Both the position numbers and the translations under genes were made by a program. Under the pieces are notes generated by a model that saw only the letters and a program-made list of their open reading frames with translations, was not told the DNA's origin and made no database searches. From assembly GCA_041389725.1 (NCBI GenBank), contig JAWKRG010000015.1, positions 124,001 through 188,000 of the forward strand: a stretch of DNA of 64,000 nt, read 5' to 3'. Shown here piece by piece: positions 55,753-63,966 of the stretch. How positions within the stretch are numbered: position 1 is the stretch's first letter; every line of letters starts with the position of its first letter. The DNA comes from Polyangiaceae bacterium (GTDB taxonomy: Bacteria > Myxococcota_A > Polyangia > Polyangiales > Polyangiaceae).

Positions 55753-56186
55753 GAAACGTCTCGCGCGCGCCGATACTCCTTCAAGATCGGCAGCAAGTCG
55801 AAGTACTCGGCCCGGCGCCGTGTCTCCACGGCCACTCGCTTCGAAGGATCGCTCTCGTGCACCAAGATCCCGTCGGACAAGATTCGATGGACGAGGTCTA
55901 CTGGAGCCGTCTCTAGGTCTACGATCTCCACCGGCCGTTCGAACAAGCGCTCGAGAGCGCCGGCCACCTCTGCGTGCAGGCGCGCGACCGGCGGCGTCGG
56001 CTGCGCATGGCAAACGACCGCCAGATCGATGTCGCTGCCCGCTTTGTCGTCGCCCCTCGCCGTGCTCCCGAACAGATACACCGCGGCAAAGTCGCCGCCG
56101 GCGCCCGCGAAGTACTGGCTCAGCCGCGCCGCCACGCCGTCGGGGCCGGCGCCGTGGCCTGCTTGGTCGATGGCGGAAGCGGTCAT
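55749..56186 (-). CDS. mntA: MntA-type nucleotidyltransferase
   Basis: 145 residues from ATG 56186. Minimal nucleotidyltransferase motif VYLFGSTARGDDKAGSDIDLAVV carries the GSxxxG and D-x-D catalytic Asp pair. Later residues (VDLVHRILSDGILVHESDP) are typical of MntA proteins, the antitoxin that AMPylates HepT. The downstream HepT is truncated, so the antitoxin appears to have lost its toxin. It could still act alone. Confidence 0.85.
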   Translation of the reverse strand: MTASAIDQAGHGAGPDGVAARLSQYFAGAGGDFAAVYLFGSTARGDDKAGSDIDLAVVCHAQPTPPVARLHAEVAGALERLFERPVEIVDLETAPVDLVHRILSDGILVHESDPSKRVAVETRRRAEYFDLLPILKEYRRARDVS

Positions 56187-56322
56187 CCACGCCCAGTATA
56201 GCGCCTCCCGGCGGCCCCCCACGCGCCAGCGCCTCCGCACCAAAATGCCGTACCCAGCGCTGGTGCCTTGACAAGTCCGCCCAAAACCTTCATCGTCCCG
56301 CGCCCACAAACACCAAACATAT

Positions 56323-56396
56323 CGGGGCGTAGCGCAGTTTGGCAGCGCGCACGGTTCGGGTCCGTGAGGTCGGCAGTTCGAATCTGCCCGCCCCGA
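56323..56396 (+). tRNA. tRNA-Pro(CGG)
   Basis: 74 nt cloverleaf. Acceptor CGGGGCG (56323-56329) pairs with CGCCCCG (56389-56395) and the discriminator base is A. Anticodon stem CACGG/CCGTG with loop TTCGGGT gives anticodon CGG at 56357-56359. The T arm has the GTTCGAATC signature. CCA is not encoded. Its 3' end is the likely attachment site for the integrase gene just downstream. Confidence 0.95.
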
Positions 56397-56464
56397 CAAA
56401 TCCCGAGTTAAACGTCGGAGAGCACGGAAGAAGTTCCGGCGACGGTTAGCTCGTTACCACTCTG

Positions 56465-57583
56465 TTACCGGTCGGTGCCGGTGCGCGCCGGTGGCCGGAG
56501 GCGACCAACGGCGTCGTGCAGATCCTGCCGCGTCGCGTGGGCGTAGAGCTGGGTGGTCTTCACGCCCGAGTGGCCCAGCAGGACCCGCGCTGCCTCCAGG
56601 CTGGCACCGCGGCGCAGCAGCTCGCTGCAGAAGAAGTGGCGCAGGGAGTGGGAGCCCCAGTCCCGTAGCCCGGCTTTCTTCTGCAACGCCTTCAGCCGCG
56701 CCAACACCGTCTGCCGCTTGATCACGCTGCCCTCCTCGTCCACCACCACGAAGGCGGTGGCTGGCCGGCCGCGGATCGCCTGCCGCAGCAACTCCACGAG
56801 CTCCGGGATCAGCGGCACGACCCGCTCGGCGCCGCCCTTGGGCGGGACGAGGGTGTCGTCGCTGAAGGTCCGGCGCACGAAGAGCAGCCGCTGCTCGAGG
56901 TCGAGATCGCCCACTTGCAGCGCCCTCACCTCCCCTTGCCGGAGGCCCGCCAAGGATTGGAGCGCGACGGCCAGCCGCAGCCAGCCCGGCGCCCCATCGA
57001 GCAGCGCCGCCACGTGCCCTTGATCCGGCGCCGCCGGGAGCTTCTTGGGCATGGCAAAGCTCGGGAGCTTGGGCATGTCGGAGAGCTCGCCGGCTTGCAC
57101 CGCCGCCCGGAGCACGCTCTTGAGCAAGTTGACGTGCCCGCGCGGCTGGATGCCCCGCCGCTTCCCTCGAAGCGGTCTCACCCGCGGGCGAGCCCGAAGC
57201 TCGTTGGCGAAGGCGAGCACGACCTTGTAGTGGATTTGGTCGAGCCTGAGCTTGCCGAAGGCCGCGAGCAGCCCGGTCTGGAACAGGCCTTCGTACCGGC
57301 TCCGCGTCCCCGGCCGAAGCTGGGGCATGAACAAGGGCCGGTAGGTCGTCTCCACGAAGCTCGCTAAGGTCGGCGCTTCCTTGGTCGACGCGAAGGGCGA
57401 CCCCGTCCGCGCCGCCAGCTCCATCAGCCGCTGCGCCTCGGCGCGAGCCGCCGTCATGGTTTGGACGCTCGCGTCGCGGCGAAAGCGCTGTCGCTTGCCG
57501 TGTTCGTCGAGATAGAAAAAGTCAATGACCAGGCGGGTGGTGTCCCCGCGTTTCACCTGCCGAATGGGCGATCGACGTCTCAT
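56465..57583 (-). CDS. tyrosine recombinase (integrase)
   Basis: 372 residues. N-terminal region with an SAM-like core-binding domain (about 70-175: PTLASFVETTYRPLFMPQLRPGTRSRYEGLF). The catalytic domain follows: LAGLRQGEVRALQ with the first Arg, HSLRHFFCS (H-x-x-R) and LGHSGVKTTQLYAHA with the active-site Tyr. All catalytic residues are visible. It ends about 70 bp from the tRNA-Pro gene, so it most likely integrates the element there. An AlpA-type gene precedes it. Confidence 0.95.
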   Translation of the reverse strand: MRRRSPIRQVKRGDTTRLVIDFFYLDEHGKRQRFRRDASVQTMTAARAEAQRLMELAARTGSPFASTKEAPTLASFVETTYRPLFMPQLRPGTRSRYEGLFQTGLLAAFGKLRLDQIHYKVVLAFANELRARPRVRPLRGKRRGIQPRGHVNLLKSVLRAAVQAGELSDMPKLPSFAMPKKLPAAPDQGHVAALLDGAPGWLRLAVALQSLAGLRQGEVRALQVGDLDLEQRLLFVRRTFSDDTLVPPKGGAERVVPLIPELVELLRQAIRGRPATAFVVVDEEGSVIKRQTVLARLKALQKKAGLRDWGSHSLRHFFCSELLRRGASLEAARVLLGHSGVKTTQLYAHATRQDLHDAVGRLRPPARTGTDR

Positions 57584-57637
57584 GAGAACCTCACGAGCGG
57601 CCGACCACGCGCGACAGGGTGAAACGTAGCATGGGTC

Positions 57638-57877
57638 TCAGTTCCGCCAGGGCGCGAGAAGCTCTGCGGGAACCAAGAACACCCAGCGCCCGCCGCGTTT
57701 GCGGGCCACGATCCCGAGGTCCAAGTGAGCGACGAGCTCTCCGCTTTCGTCCCGAAAGGCCGCGCGCTCGCAGCGGCGGCGCAGGGCGTCGGGGGTGATG
57801 CCGAGCATCTGGGCGACTTCGGCCGTGGTGTGGGCGATGCGGGGGGTGGGGTTGAATGGTGGAACCGTGACGTGCAT
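57638..57877 (-). CDS. AlpA/HTH-17-type DNA-binding protein
   Basis: 79 residues with GGAGG just upstream of the ATG. A small helix-turn-helix: IAHTTAEVAQMLGITPDALRRRCERAAFR, then a beta hairpin RWVFLVP. This is the size and layout of excisionase/AlpA-like regulators that sit beside integrases. It probably controls excision or integrase expression. It lies 55 bp upstream of the integrase gene. Confidence 0.8.
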   Translation of the reverse strand: MHVTVPPFNPTPRIAHTTAEVAQMLGITPDALRRRCERAAFRDESGELVAHLDLGIVARKRGGRWVFLVPAELLAPWRN

Positions 57878-57978
57878 TGAATCCTCCGCCGCGATGGCCC
57901 GCGGCGACGTTCAATGTGACGACTCGACGCGTGCTTGGCGACCGGATTCCACGACGGGCGCGGCAAGAACGTGCGCGC

Positions 57979-58821
57979 TCAAGCCCCCGAAGTACGCGTC
58001 TTGGCGTGTGCCCGCTTGCTGCGAGACCGCGCAGTTCGACCCGCGCCCGACGCGCCGCCGGATCCGAACACACGACTAAGATGCTTGTGCTCGGACTTTC
58101 GCCACTCCTGCCACTGCCCTTCCAGCGCCTTCGCTGTCACCGGCCCCAGCCCAATGTCATTGAACAGCTTCGCGAAGAACTGCCACTTGTGCGGAGCCTT
58201 CTTGCTCCGCCGATGCCCGCCCTTTCGACGCCACTCGCGAGTCGCGGCGTCCAGCTGCTCGTCCGAAAGCCGACGTGCCTCGACGGGGTACGCGCGCGAG
58301 TATGTGACACGGATCGCGTCGGCACGGCTGAACTTCTCTTGTTGCACCGAGGCGTGAAAATCCCCGCGAAGAGGACCGGTCGCGAACATCTCGATGAGCG
58401 AATCCAGCGGTGTCGCCGGACCCCGACCATCGAGCTTTTCGCGAGCAAGTCGCGTGAACGCATGCACCACAGCGCTGCCAGCATCGACCTGATCGATGCA
58501 CTGGAGCAGGAAGACGCGGGCGTGGCGCTTCCGACTCCAGCCGCGGGTAAATGCGCGCCAGTAGCGCTCGGCCGCCTCCAGAACGCCCGGCTCCGCCTGT
58601 GGGTGCTCCGCGAGCAGCATCGCACCCCCCGCATCGAGGGCAACGACGAGGAGCCGCAAGGTTGCGAGGTCCAGCTCCGTGAGCCCCTCGGCGGCATCCG
58701 CCCCATCGTGTGCTGCGCCAGTCATTGCGCCTGAGTCTCCGGCCTGCGGCTCGACGCCGCAACCCGACGGGACCTCATTTCCGAATCCCTCCAGTCGAGC
58801 TCCATTGTTTCGTTTCTCCAT
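57979..58821 (-). CDS. unrecognised island protein, 280 residues
   Basis: Starts 3 bp after the upstream winged-helix gene, so co-transcribed. Residues 1-35 look disordered. About 45-200 are helical (TELDLATLRLLVVALDAGGAMLLAEH; VFLLQCIDQVDAGSAVVHAFTRL). The C-terminal third contains HKWQFFAKLFNDIGLGPVTAKALEGQWQEWRK and a very basic end (RTARSRSKRAHAKT). No catalytic motif is clear. The basic tail suggests nucleic-acid contact. I do not recognise the family. Confidence 0.7.
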   Translation of the reverse strand: MEKRNNGARLEGFGNEVPSGCGVEPQAGDSGAMTGAAHDGADAAEGLTELDLATLRLLVVALDAGGAMLLAEHPQAEPGVLEAAERYWRAFTRGWSRKRHARVFLLQCIDQVDAGSAVVHAFTRLAREKLDGRGPATPLDSLIEMFATGPLRGDFHASVQQEKFSRADAIRVTYSRAYPVEARRLSDEQLDAATREWRRKGGHRRSKKAPHKWQFFAKLFNDIGLGPVTAKALEGQWQEWRKSEHKHLSRVFGSGGASGAGRTARSRSKRAHAKTRTSGA

Positions 58822-58824
58822 GTC

Positions 58825-59253
58825 TTACACGCCTCCTGTCGGATCGAAGGGGGCCCACGGCCACCAACCGCCAAACCCGTTCGGGCACCACCATCCCCAG
58901 AGTCCATCGAACCAGAGCAGCCCGCCGGGCGCAGTTGGGGCCGCCACCCAGCCGGCCGAAGGAATGCGCGCGGACGCAAGAACAGAGCTCGGGGCTCGAG
59001 TCGGCTCCTCGGGTTGCTTCCCGCCCAGAAATGCGTGTCCCCGTTCGCTCACGCGGTAGCGGTCACCTGAACGCTCCACGAAGCCGCGCGACCGCAGCCT
59101 CCCGAGGATGCCCGCGGCGGAAGCCACGATCTTTCGCGACCGCTTCCACGCCTTCGAACTCGCGTACGCCGCCTCGGCGAACTCGGCCGCGGTGCACGGT
59201 TCGCCGAAGGCAAGGAGCACGCTCAGCAGGCGACGGATCGTGGCGGGCTTCAT
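58825..59253 (-). CDS. winged-helix protein with Trp/Gly/Pro-rich tail
   Basis: 142 residues. Residues 1-80 resemble a winged helix (ATIRRLLSVLLAFGEPCTAAEFAEAAY; AAGILGRLRSRGFVERSGDRYRVSERG), with strand-turn-strand wing residues. The C-terminal about 50 residues are Trp-, Gly- and Pro-rich (LLWFDGLWGWWCPNGFGGWW). It is probably the first gene of a unit with the 280-residue protein and may be its regulator. Function otherwise unknown. Confidence 0.7.
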   Translation of the reverse strand: MKPATIRRLLSVLLAFGEPCTAAEFAEAAYASSKAWKRSRKIVASAAGILGRLRSRGFVERSGDRYRVSERGHAFLGGKQPEEPTRAPSSVLASARIPSAGWVAAPTAPGGLLWFDGLWGWWCPNGFGGWWPWAPFDPTGGV

Positions 59254-59590
59254 AGCGTCCCCCGTTGCGTGCGCGGTCGGCCGTTAGTGCGTGCCTGGTG
59301 CCGGTCTTGGTGTCGTGCATGGTCGGCCAGACTCGCCACCACGTTAATGACCCAGCGAGAACCAGAACGTACCCAACCCACCACGAAACTCGCGGCTTCC
59401 GTACTTGGTTCGGTCTGCTGAGTGACGAAGCTTGCTGCGTCGGTCCGCATGCAGCCCACCTTGACTGAGCACGGTCGAGTCATCCAGCGCAATCAGCCTC
59501 GACAGAGACGTGAACGTCAGGGGCCGCGCACCAAACGTTGAGGTTGCGCTTGCGCTTGAGCAAGGACTTCTCGCGCTTAGATTGTTGGGC
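59254..59590. other. intergenic region without a recognised gene
   Basis: About 337 bp between the winged-helix gene and the acidic-protein gene. These two genes diverge, so promoters for both should lie here. I found no clear hexamers, hairpin or family-matching frame. Confidence 0.5.
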
Positions 59591-59956
59591 ATGAAACACA
59601 TCGATCTGCTCATCGTCCCCAAAGCCCGACACTGCGCCGCGATGGTCTCGAACCCTGCGGCTATCCATCGCATCGAGCGGGAGGAAGACGAGTTCGACGA
59701 AGACGAAGACGACACTGACGACGACGAGGACGAGGACGACATCGACGAGGATACCGACGACGAAGACGAGTACGGGGACAACACCGACGACGACGCGGAC
59801 CCGGGGGACGACGAGGAGGCTGAAGACGATGGCGATGAGGACGAGAACGAGAACGAGGACGAGGACGACGACTACCCGGACGATGAAGAAGACGAGGACG
59901 AAGTCGACAACGTGGCAGATGACGACGAGGCGTTCTGGAGCGACGGCGCCGAATAG
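59591..59956 (+). CDS. extremely acidic low-complexity protein
   Basis: 121 residues from ATG 59591. The first 35 or so look folded (MKHIDLLIVPKARHCAAMVSN). The rest is a nearly unbroken Asp/Glu run, ending in a more mixed DNVADDDEAFWSDGAE. The codons for Asp and Glu are varied, so this is not a simple short DNA repeat. Such acidic tails occur in chaperone-like, histone-binding and DNA-mimic proteins. I cannot assign a role. It stands alone and converges with the nuclease gene. Confidence 0.65.
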   Translation: MKHIDLLIVPKARHCAAMVSNPAAIHRIEREEDEFDEDEDDTDDDEDEDDIDEDTDDEDEYGDNTDDDADPGDDEEAEDDGDEDENENEDEDDDYPDDEEDEDEVDNVADDDEAFWSDGAE

Positions 59957-60167
59957 CTACTGGCAGGTCAGGGCGAAGCGGCGCGCCATGAGCAAGTCGC
60001 GCGACCGGAGCGGCCCCCGCCCGGCTCTGAGCAGGCGGCTGTCAGCCACCGGGTCGTTGGTTCGAGTCCATCGACGAGCCAGTTCCTCGCTGCATCATGC
60101 GCGCGAGCCGCCGGCTCGCTTGTGGCGTGGCGCCCATGGGCTCGGCAGCCGGCGGGCGGTTTAGCGA

Positions 60168-61808
60168 TCACGCTCGGAACCAGGCTGAGCGTGCGATGCG
60201 TAGGCGCGCTCGGCCGTCCTGCAACACGTGCAGACGAACACGGGGATCCCCCAACAAGAGCAGCAACGGCCACGACGGCCAAAGCTCGGGCTCGAACCAC
60301 GGCCACCATCGGTGGGGCATTCGACGCCATGCGCTCGAGCCCGGCGTCACCCCCTTCGACACCCAGCCAAGACGAAAGCGGGCGTCTCCAACGCGAGCAT
60401 CAACGCCCCGCAGGGGTACGGCCCAGTCGGTCGGCAGTGGCGTGGGCTGAGAACCCGACATGCGAATTGCGAGGTCCAGGATCTGCTTCGCGACCTCCGC
60501 GGCGGCAACGTCCGTTTCTACGGCTCGACGCTCCCACCAATGCCTCGAAGTGAGCGTGACTTCGATGACTTGGGGCGAGATCGCGAGACCAATTGAACCG
60601 CGACCGGCCTCGTCGCCTTCTTGCCGGGCCGACAGCAGGCGCGGCTCCAGCCCGTCGGTAGCTCCGCTCAGGGCCTGAGCAAGCCCGCCAAAGGTCGTCT
60701 CCCGAACCGTTGGTTCCGCCAGTGCTGCTGGCCTCCAATCGAAGCCGAGACCAGGATCGCTCAACAGACCGAACCCGTCCGGCACGTCGACAGCGATACC
60801 TCGGGTTCTCATCGCGTCGCGGAGGTAGGAACCCCAGAACCCGCGAAGCACCTTCGCGGCTTCGGCGTCGTCGAGCTCGCGAGACCAAGCCTGCGTTGAC
60901 TCGCTGAGCTCGTGCACCGTCGACGCAGCGGCTGCCAAGTCGCGGGCCGCCAAAGCTTGCCCCCAGCGCCGATATGCGTCGAACCACGTCTTGGACTGTC
61001 GCTCGCTTCCACCGGCCAGAGAGAGACGTCCCGGAGCGTTCGGCATCGTGACAACGACCACATCGCACTCTTCGTCGACGCAGGCCCAACAGCTTCGACC
61101 GGCTTGTCGACACCGTTTCGGCGTTTTGTACTTGGGCTCGCTTCGAAGTCCAGCGACGCGACCATCCACTGCCAGCACTGCCACCGCCTCGCCGTTGCCA
61201 ACGGGAAACGGTACTACGTTGCCGCCGCGTACAAGCAGTGAGTGCTGCTGCGGCGTGAACGCACCGTTGACAAATCCCAGCTGTCGCAGCGCTTGAGATC
61301 GGCACCCCGCCACGGCCCCGCATGGCTGGAGCCAGGTCCACCTCTTTGGTGTGTCTCTCAGGCGGACAAAGTCGAACGCCTCGGTCGACTTGACCTCGAG
61401 AGCCCTCGTGCTGCCGGCCTGCCCGACGAGAAAGTCTGGCAGGGGGAAGCGCGAACCCATGTTGGCCTGCCCCTGTCCGCGTCGGTAAGAGACGACGCGC
61501 ACGATTTCGTTTCCGATGCCACGGTTCAGTAGGAAAGCGATCACCTCGCCGAAATCGCCGAGCCGAGAGCCCCCCATGCCGCGCGCCTTAGCGCGGTACA
61601 GTCCTTGGACATACCTTTCGGCGTCGGCCGCGAGCCCCTCGGCGTCCAGCTCTAGTTCCTCGGCAATTAGATCGAGCGCACTATCATCGACGTCGATGGT
61701 CGTTGTGGCCCCCGACCCCGCGAAGGCTCCGAGCCAACCGCTCTGGTCCGCCACCTCGACCACGCCGAAGAGAGATGTCTGGACTCTCTTCACCTCAAGC
61801 TTAGGCAC
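60168..61808 (-). CDS. probable PD-(D/E)XK nuclease-fold protein, 546 residues
   Basis: GTG start at 61808, overlapping the upstream gene by 8 bp. Residues about 80-160 hold a nuclease-like pattern: LGDFGEVIAFLL (helix with Glu), then FPLPDFLVGQ (Asp) and RALEVKST (E-x-K). The order E...D...ExK matches PD-(D/E)XK restriction-type folds. A Cys cluster (CRQAGRSCWACVDEEC) near residue 235 may bind zinc. The C-terminal half is Trp/Arg-rich and unrecognised. No signal peptide. It is the second gene of a two-gene unit and diverges from a helical-protein gene. A defence nuclease is plausible but unproven. Confidence 0.7.
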   Translation of the reverse strand: MPKLEVKRVQTSLFGVVEVADQSGWLGAFAGSGATTTIDVDDSALDLIAEELELDAEGLAADAERYVQGLYRAKARGMGGSRLGDFGEVIAFLLNRGIGNEIVRVVSYRRGQGQANMGSRFPLPDFLVGQAGSTRALEVKSTEAFDFVRLRDTPKRWTWLQPCGAVAGCRSQALRQLGFVNGAFTPQQHSLLVRGGNVVPFPVGNGEAVAVLAVDGRVAGLRSEPKYKTPKRCRQAGRSCWACVDEECDVVVVTMPNAPGRLSLAGGSERQSKTWFDAYRRWGQALAARDLAAAASTVHELSESTQAWSRELDDAEAAKVLRGFWGSYLRDAMRTRGIAVDVPDGFGLLSDPGLGFDWRPAALAEPTVRETTFGGLAQALSGATDGLEPRLLSARQEGDEAGRGSIGLAISPQVIEVTLTSRHWWERRAVETDVAAAEVAKQILDLAIRMSGSQPTPLPTDWAVPLRGVDARVGDARFRLGWVSKGVTPGSSAWRRMPHRWWPWFEPELWPSWPLLLLLGDPRVRLHVLQDGRARLRIARSAWFRA

Positions 61809-62157
61809 AGTGACCCTCGTGGCATTTCTTGCTTTCTACCACCGGGATCACGTGGAACCCAGAAGAGACGCTCGCGCGGTGCGCTTCGAGCTCCTGCCGT
61901 GAAAGACGCTGTTTAAGAGAGCACCGACGAAGCACTCTACGAGCGTCCTCCACAGCGACGCACTGGGTGGTGAGGCCGAATCGCCGCGCACGTTCGTGCG
62001 TGAGTCCGGCGCAGTTGAGCTGCAGCTCGACGGCGTGCAACGAAGCCCAGAAAATGCGCCTGACCACCAGTGGTTCGGGGCGCACTTCCTGAGATCCGCC
62101 ACTTTGTCGGAGGCTCGTGTCAGATTTCGACGGATCGGCTGATACGAAGAGAACCAT
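61801..62157 (-). CDS. small unrecognised protein coupled to the nuclease-fold gene
   Basis: Up to 118 residues from ATG 62157, or 94 from GTG 62085. The first option shares the CATG of the divergent gene's start, so the later start may be more likely. The core (FWASLHAVELQLNCAGLTHERARRFGL) is helical. The end VESKKCHEGHC has a CH-x-x-HC pattern that could bind zinc. It overlaps the 546-residue gene by 8 bp. I do not recognise it, and gene status is likely but not certain. Confidence 0.5.
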   Translation of the reverse strand: MVLFVSADPSKSDTSLRQSGGSQEVRPEPLVVRRIFWASLHAVELQLNCAGLTHERARRFGLTTQCVAVEDARRVLRRCSLKQRLSRQELEAHRASVSSGFHVIPVVESKKCHEGHCA

Positions 62158-63088
62158 GAACTCACTTGCGCTCCGCGAACCCCTCCGAGCATTCATCCAG
62201 CACCTGGGTCTGGACGAGCTCATTGCCCCCGGCGAACTCGAGGATGGGCTGGCCCAGCTGGAGGTCGAACTCCAACGCTTGGCCCTCGACGCCCAGGCGG
62301 CCACGGTGCGCGGGGTTCCCTTGGCCGACGCAGTCCTCGACTTCGAGAACTTCCATCAGCTCGCTCGGCTACACGCCGCCGTCGACGACATCTTGACGAT
62401 GTCGTTGCCCGCAGAGCTTGAGACATGGGTTCGACGTCTTCTCGCATCACCCGAGCCGCCATCGCTTGAGGTGATGCGCACGGCTCTGGTTGCAACGGCG
62501 GCAGACCCCACCAATCCACTACAACAGGCACTCGCTCGCTTCTTTCTGTTCGAGGGGGTGCGGTTTCAGCTCGTGGTGATGGTGAAGTGGTTCCCGACGG
62601 AGACCATCGGCGTGGGCCTCGACGTCGGCGAACTCAGTCGAATCGCGGAGAGCCGTATCAACGGATGGATGGCAGAGGGAGACCCGACGCCCGCCGACAC
62701 GAGACCGTTCCACATGCTGGTGGCAGCAGCCCTACATGGCCTCGACGAGCACGTCGGCGAGCTGCGGGCAACCATTGCCACCCTGCAGTCGGACTTCATC
62801 GAGGCCGCGCGTCGACACGCCCAGATCGAAGCGCAGCTGAATGAGATGGACACGACCGACGCGCTGCTGATCCGCAACGCGATTGCGCCCGTCTTGGGAG
62901 AGCAGCAGCTCACCGTGGACCACCTCCAGCGGCGGCACTTCCTGGCGATGGGGGACGTTTCGCGCAACGCACTCGACCAACGGTTTCGACGGGCGAGACA
63001 GCGCGGCGCTGAGGGGCTGAAGCGACGTCGTGTAGCACTGCTCGACTTGATCCGCGACGAATCGTCGTCCCTGACGGAGGTGCGCTAG
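62156..63088 (+). CDS. unrecognised mostly helical protein, 310 residues
   Basis: ATG 62156 with AGAGA upstream. GTG 62117 is an alternative. Long amphipathic helices dominate (LREPLRAFIQHLGLDELIAP; LEDGLAQLEVELQRLALDAQAATVRG; FIEAARRHAQIEAQLNEMD). A C-terminal basic part (NALDQRFRRARQRGAEGLKRRRVALLDLIRDE) could touch nucleic acid. No catalytic motif is visible. It is 2 bp from the next gene, so they form one unit. Confidence 0.75.
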   Translation: MNSLALREPLRAFIQHLGLDELIAPGELEDGLAQLEVELQRLALDAQAATVRGVPLADAVLDFENFHQLARLHAAVDDILTMSLPAELETWVRRLLASPEPPSLEVMRTALVATAADPTNPLQQALARFFLFEGVRFQLVVMVKWFPTETIGVGLDVGELSRIAESRINGWMAEGDPTPADTRPFHMLVAAALHGLDEHVGELRATIATLQSDFIEAARRHAQIEAQLNEMDTTDALLIRNAIAPVLGEQQLTVDHLQRRHFLAMGDVSRNALDQRFRRARQRGAEGLKRRRVALLDLIRDESSSLTEVR

Positions 63089-63090
63089 TC

Positions 63091-63651
63091 ATGTGGAACG
63101 AGAACGCACTCGCCCCTCTTCGATGGCAAGACGTCGCGAGCCAGCTCGTGACCCACCCGGCAGGGGCGCTGGTTCGCCTCAACCCCTATCAAGTCGAACA
63201 TCCCCGCGACGCGGGTCTGGTACTGAGCGTTGGCCTTCCTGTTGGACAGCGCGCGGACTACCGGCTCGACCTTGGTGACGGGAGCCGGTTGGCGGTTCAG
63301 TACTTCGGCACGCACTATCTCGCTCGGCTCGAAAGGGCGCCTTCGGCTGCCGCCCTCGAAAAAGCGCTCCAGGGAACACCCGGCACGTCCGTCGTTGGCA
63401 TGATCGCGATCGGTGCGCTCGCCGGGTTGGCTCTGAGTCGCAGCAAGGACGGGGCGATCGCGGGGGCAGCTATCGGAGGCCTGGCGGCGCTAGCGGGGGT
63501 GACGGTCGCCAACGCCTCCTCGGCCCCGGCGACATCTGAGGCCGCGGCTGATTTGGCGAGTGTTTTCGCGGGTGCAGGAGGGGCAGCGCGTAGTTCCAGG
63601 CCCGGCCGAGGCACATCTGGGCGCCGATCTCCACGCAACAAACCCGCCTGA
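63091..63651 (+). CDS. small protein with glycine-zipper membrane segment
   Basis: 186 residues. N-terminal folded domain (about 1-95: LRWQDVASQLVTHPAGALVRLNPYQ; RADYRLDLGDGSRLAVQYFGTHY). Then a hydrophobic Gly/Ala-rich zipper (about 108-150: GMIAIGALAGLALSRSKDGA; GAAIGGLAALAGV). A basic, disordered C-terminus (SSRPGRGTSGRRSPRNK) follows. Glycine-zipper segments can insert in membranes and form oligomers. It lies downstream of the 310-residue protein. Function unknown; a membrane effector is only a possibility. Confidence 0.75.
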   Translation: MWNENALAPLRWQDVASQLVTHPAGALVRLNPYQVEHPRDAGLVLSVGLPVGQRADYRLDLGDGSRLAVQYFGTHYLARLERAPSAAALEKALQGTPGTSVVGMIAIGALAGLALSRSKDGAIAGAAIGGLAALAGVTVANASSAPATSEAAADLASVFAGAGGAARSSRPGRGTSGRRSPRNKPA

Positions 63652-63747
63652 AACATCCCAAACCCAACCAAACCCAATTGACGCCAACAAGACCGGCTGT
63701 TAACCTGCCGTTCTCTGGAAAGGTCCGTCTGCTTCCGAGAGGACTCG

Positions 63748-63966
63748 ATGGAAGACCGCTGGCTATCAGTCGACGAAATCGCCGAGTATCTGGGCGTCTC
63801 CAAAGACACCGTTTACTCGTGGGTGACCGCGAAGGGGATGCCCGGCCACAAGGTGGGCCGCTTCTGGAAGTTCAAGCGGGAGGACGTCGACGAGTGGATC
63901 CGCGCTGGCGGCGCAGCGTCCTCTTCGGACGAGCTAGCACGAGAGGAGTCGAAGAAGAGTGGCTAA
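63748..63966 (+). CDS. HTH-17-type DNA-binding protein
   Basis: 72 residues: WLSVDEIAEYLGVSKDTVYSWVTAKG, then HKVGRFWKFKREDVDEWI. This is the classic small excisionase-like HTH protein. In many genomes such a gene precedes a type I restriction-modification methylase or a related defence operon. Here it overlaps by 8 bp a gene that leaves the window, so the pair is likely coupled. Confidence 0.88.
   Translation: MEDRWLSVDEIAEYLGVSKDTVYSWVTAKGMPGHKVGRFWKFKREDVDEWIRAGGAASSSDELAREESKKSG

Noticed and set aside
59344..59784. Ser-rich frame on the minus strand opposite the acidic protein
   Set aside because: Poly-Ser is simply the complement of GAC/GAG-rich codons. The plus frame has the folded start and plausible ATG.
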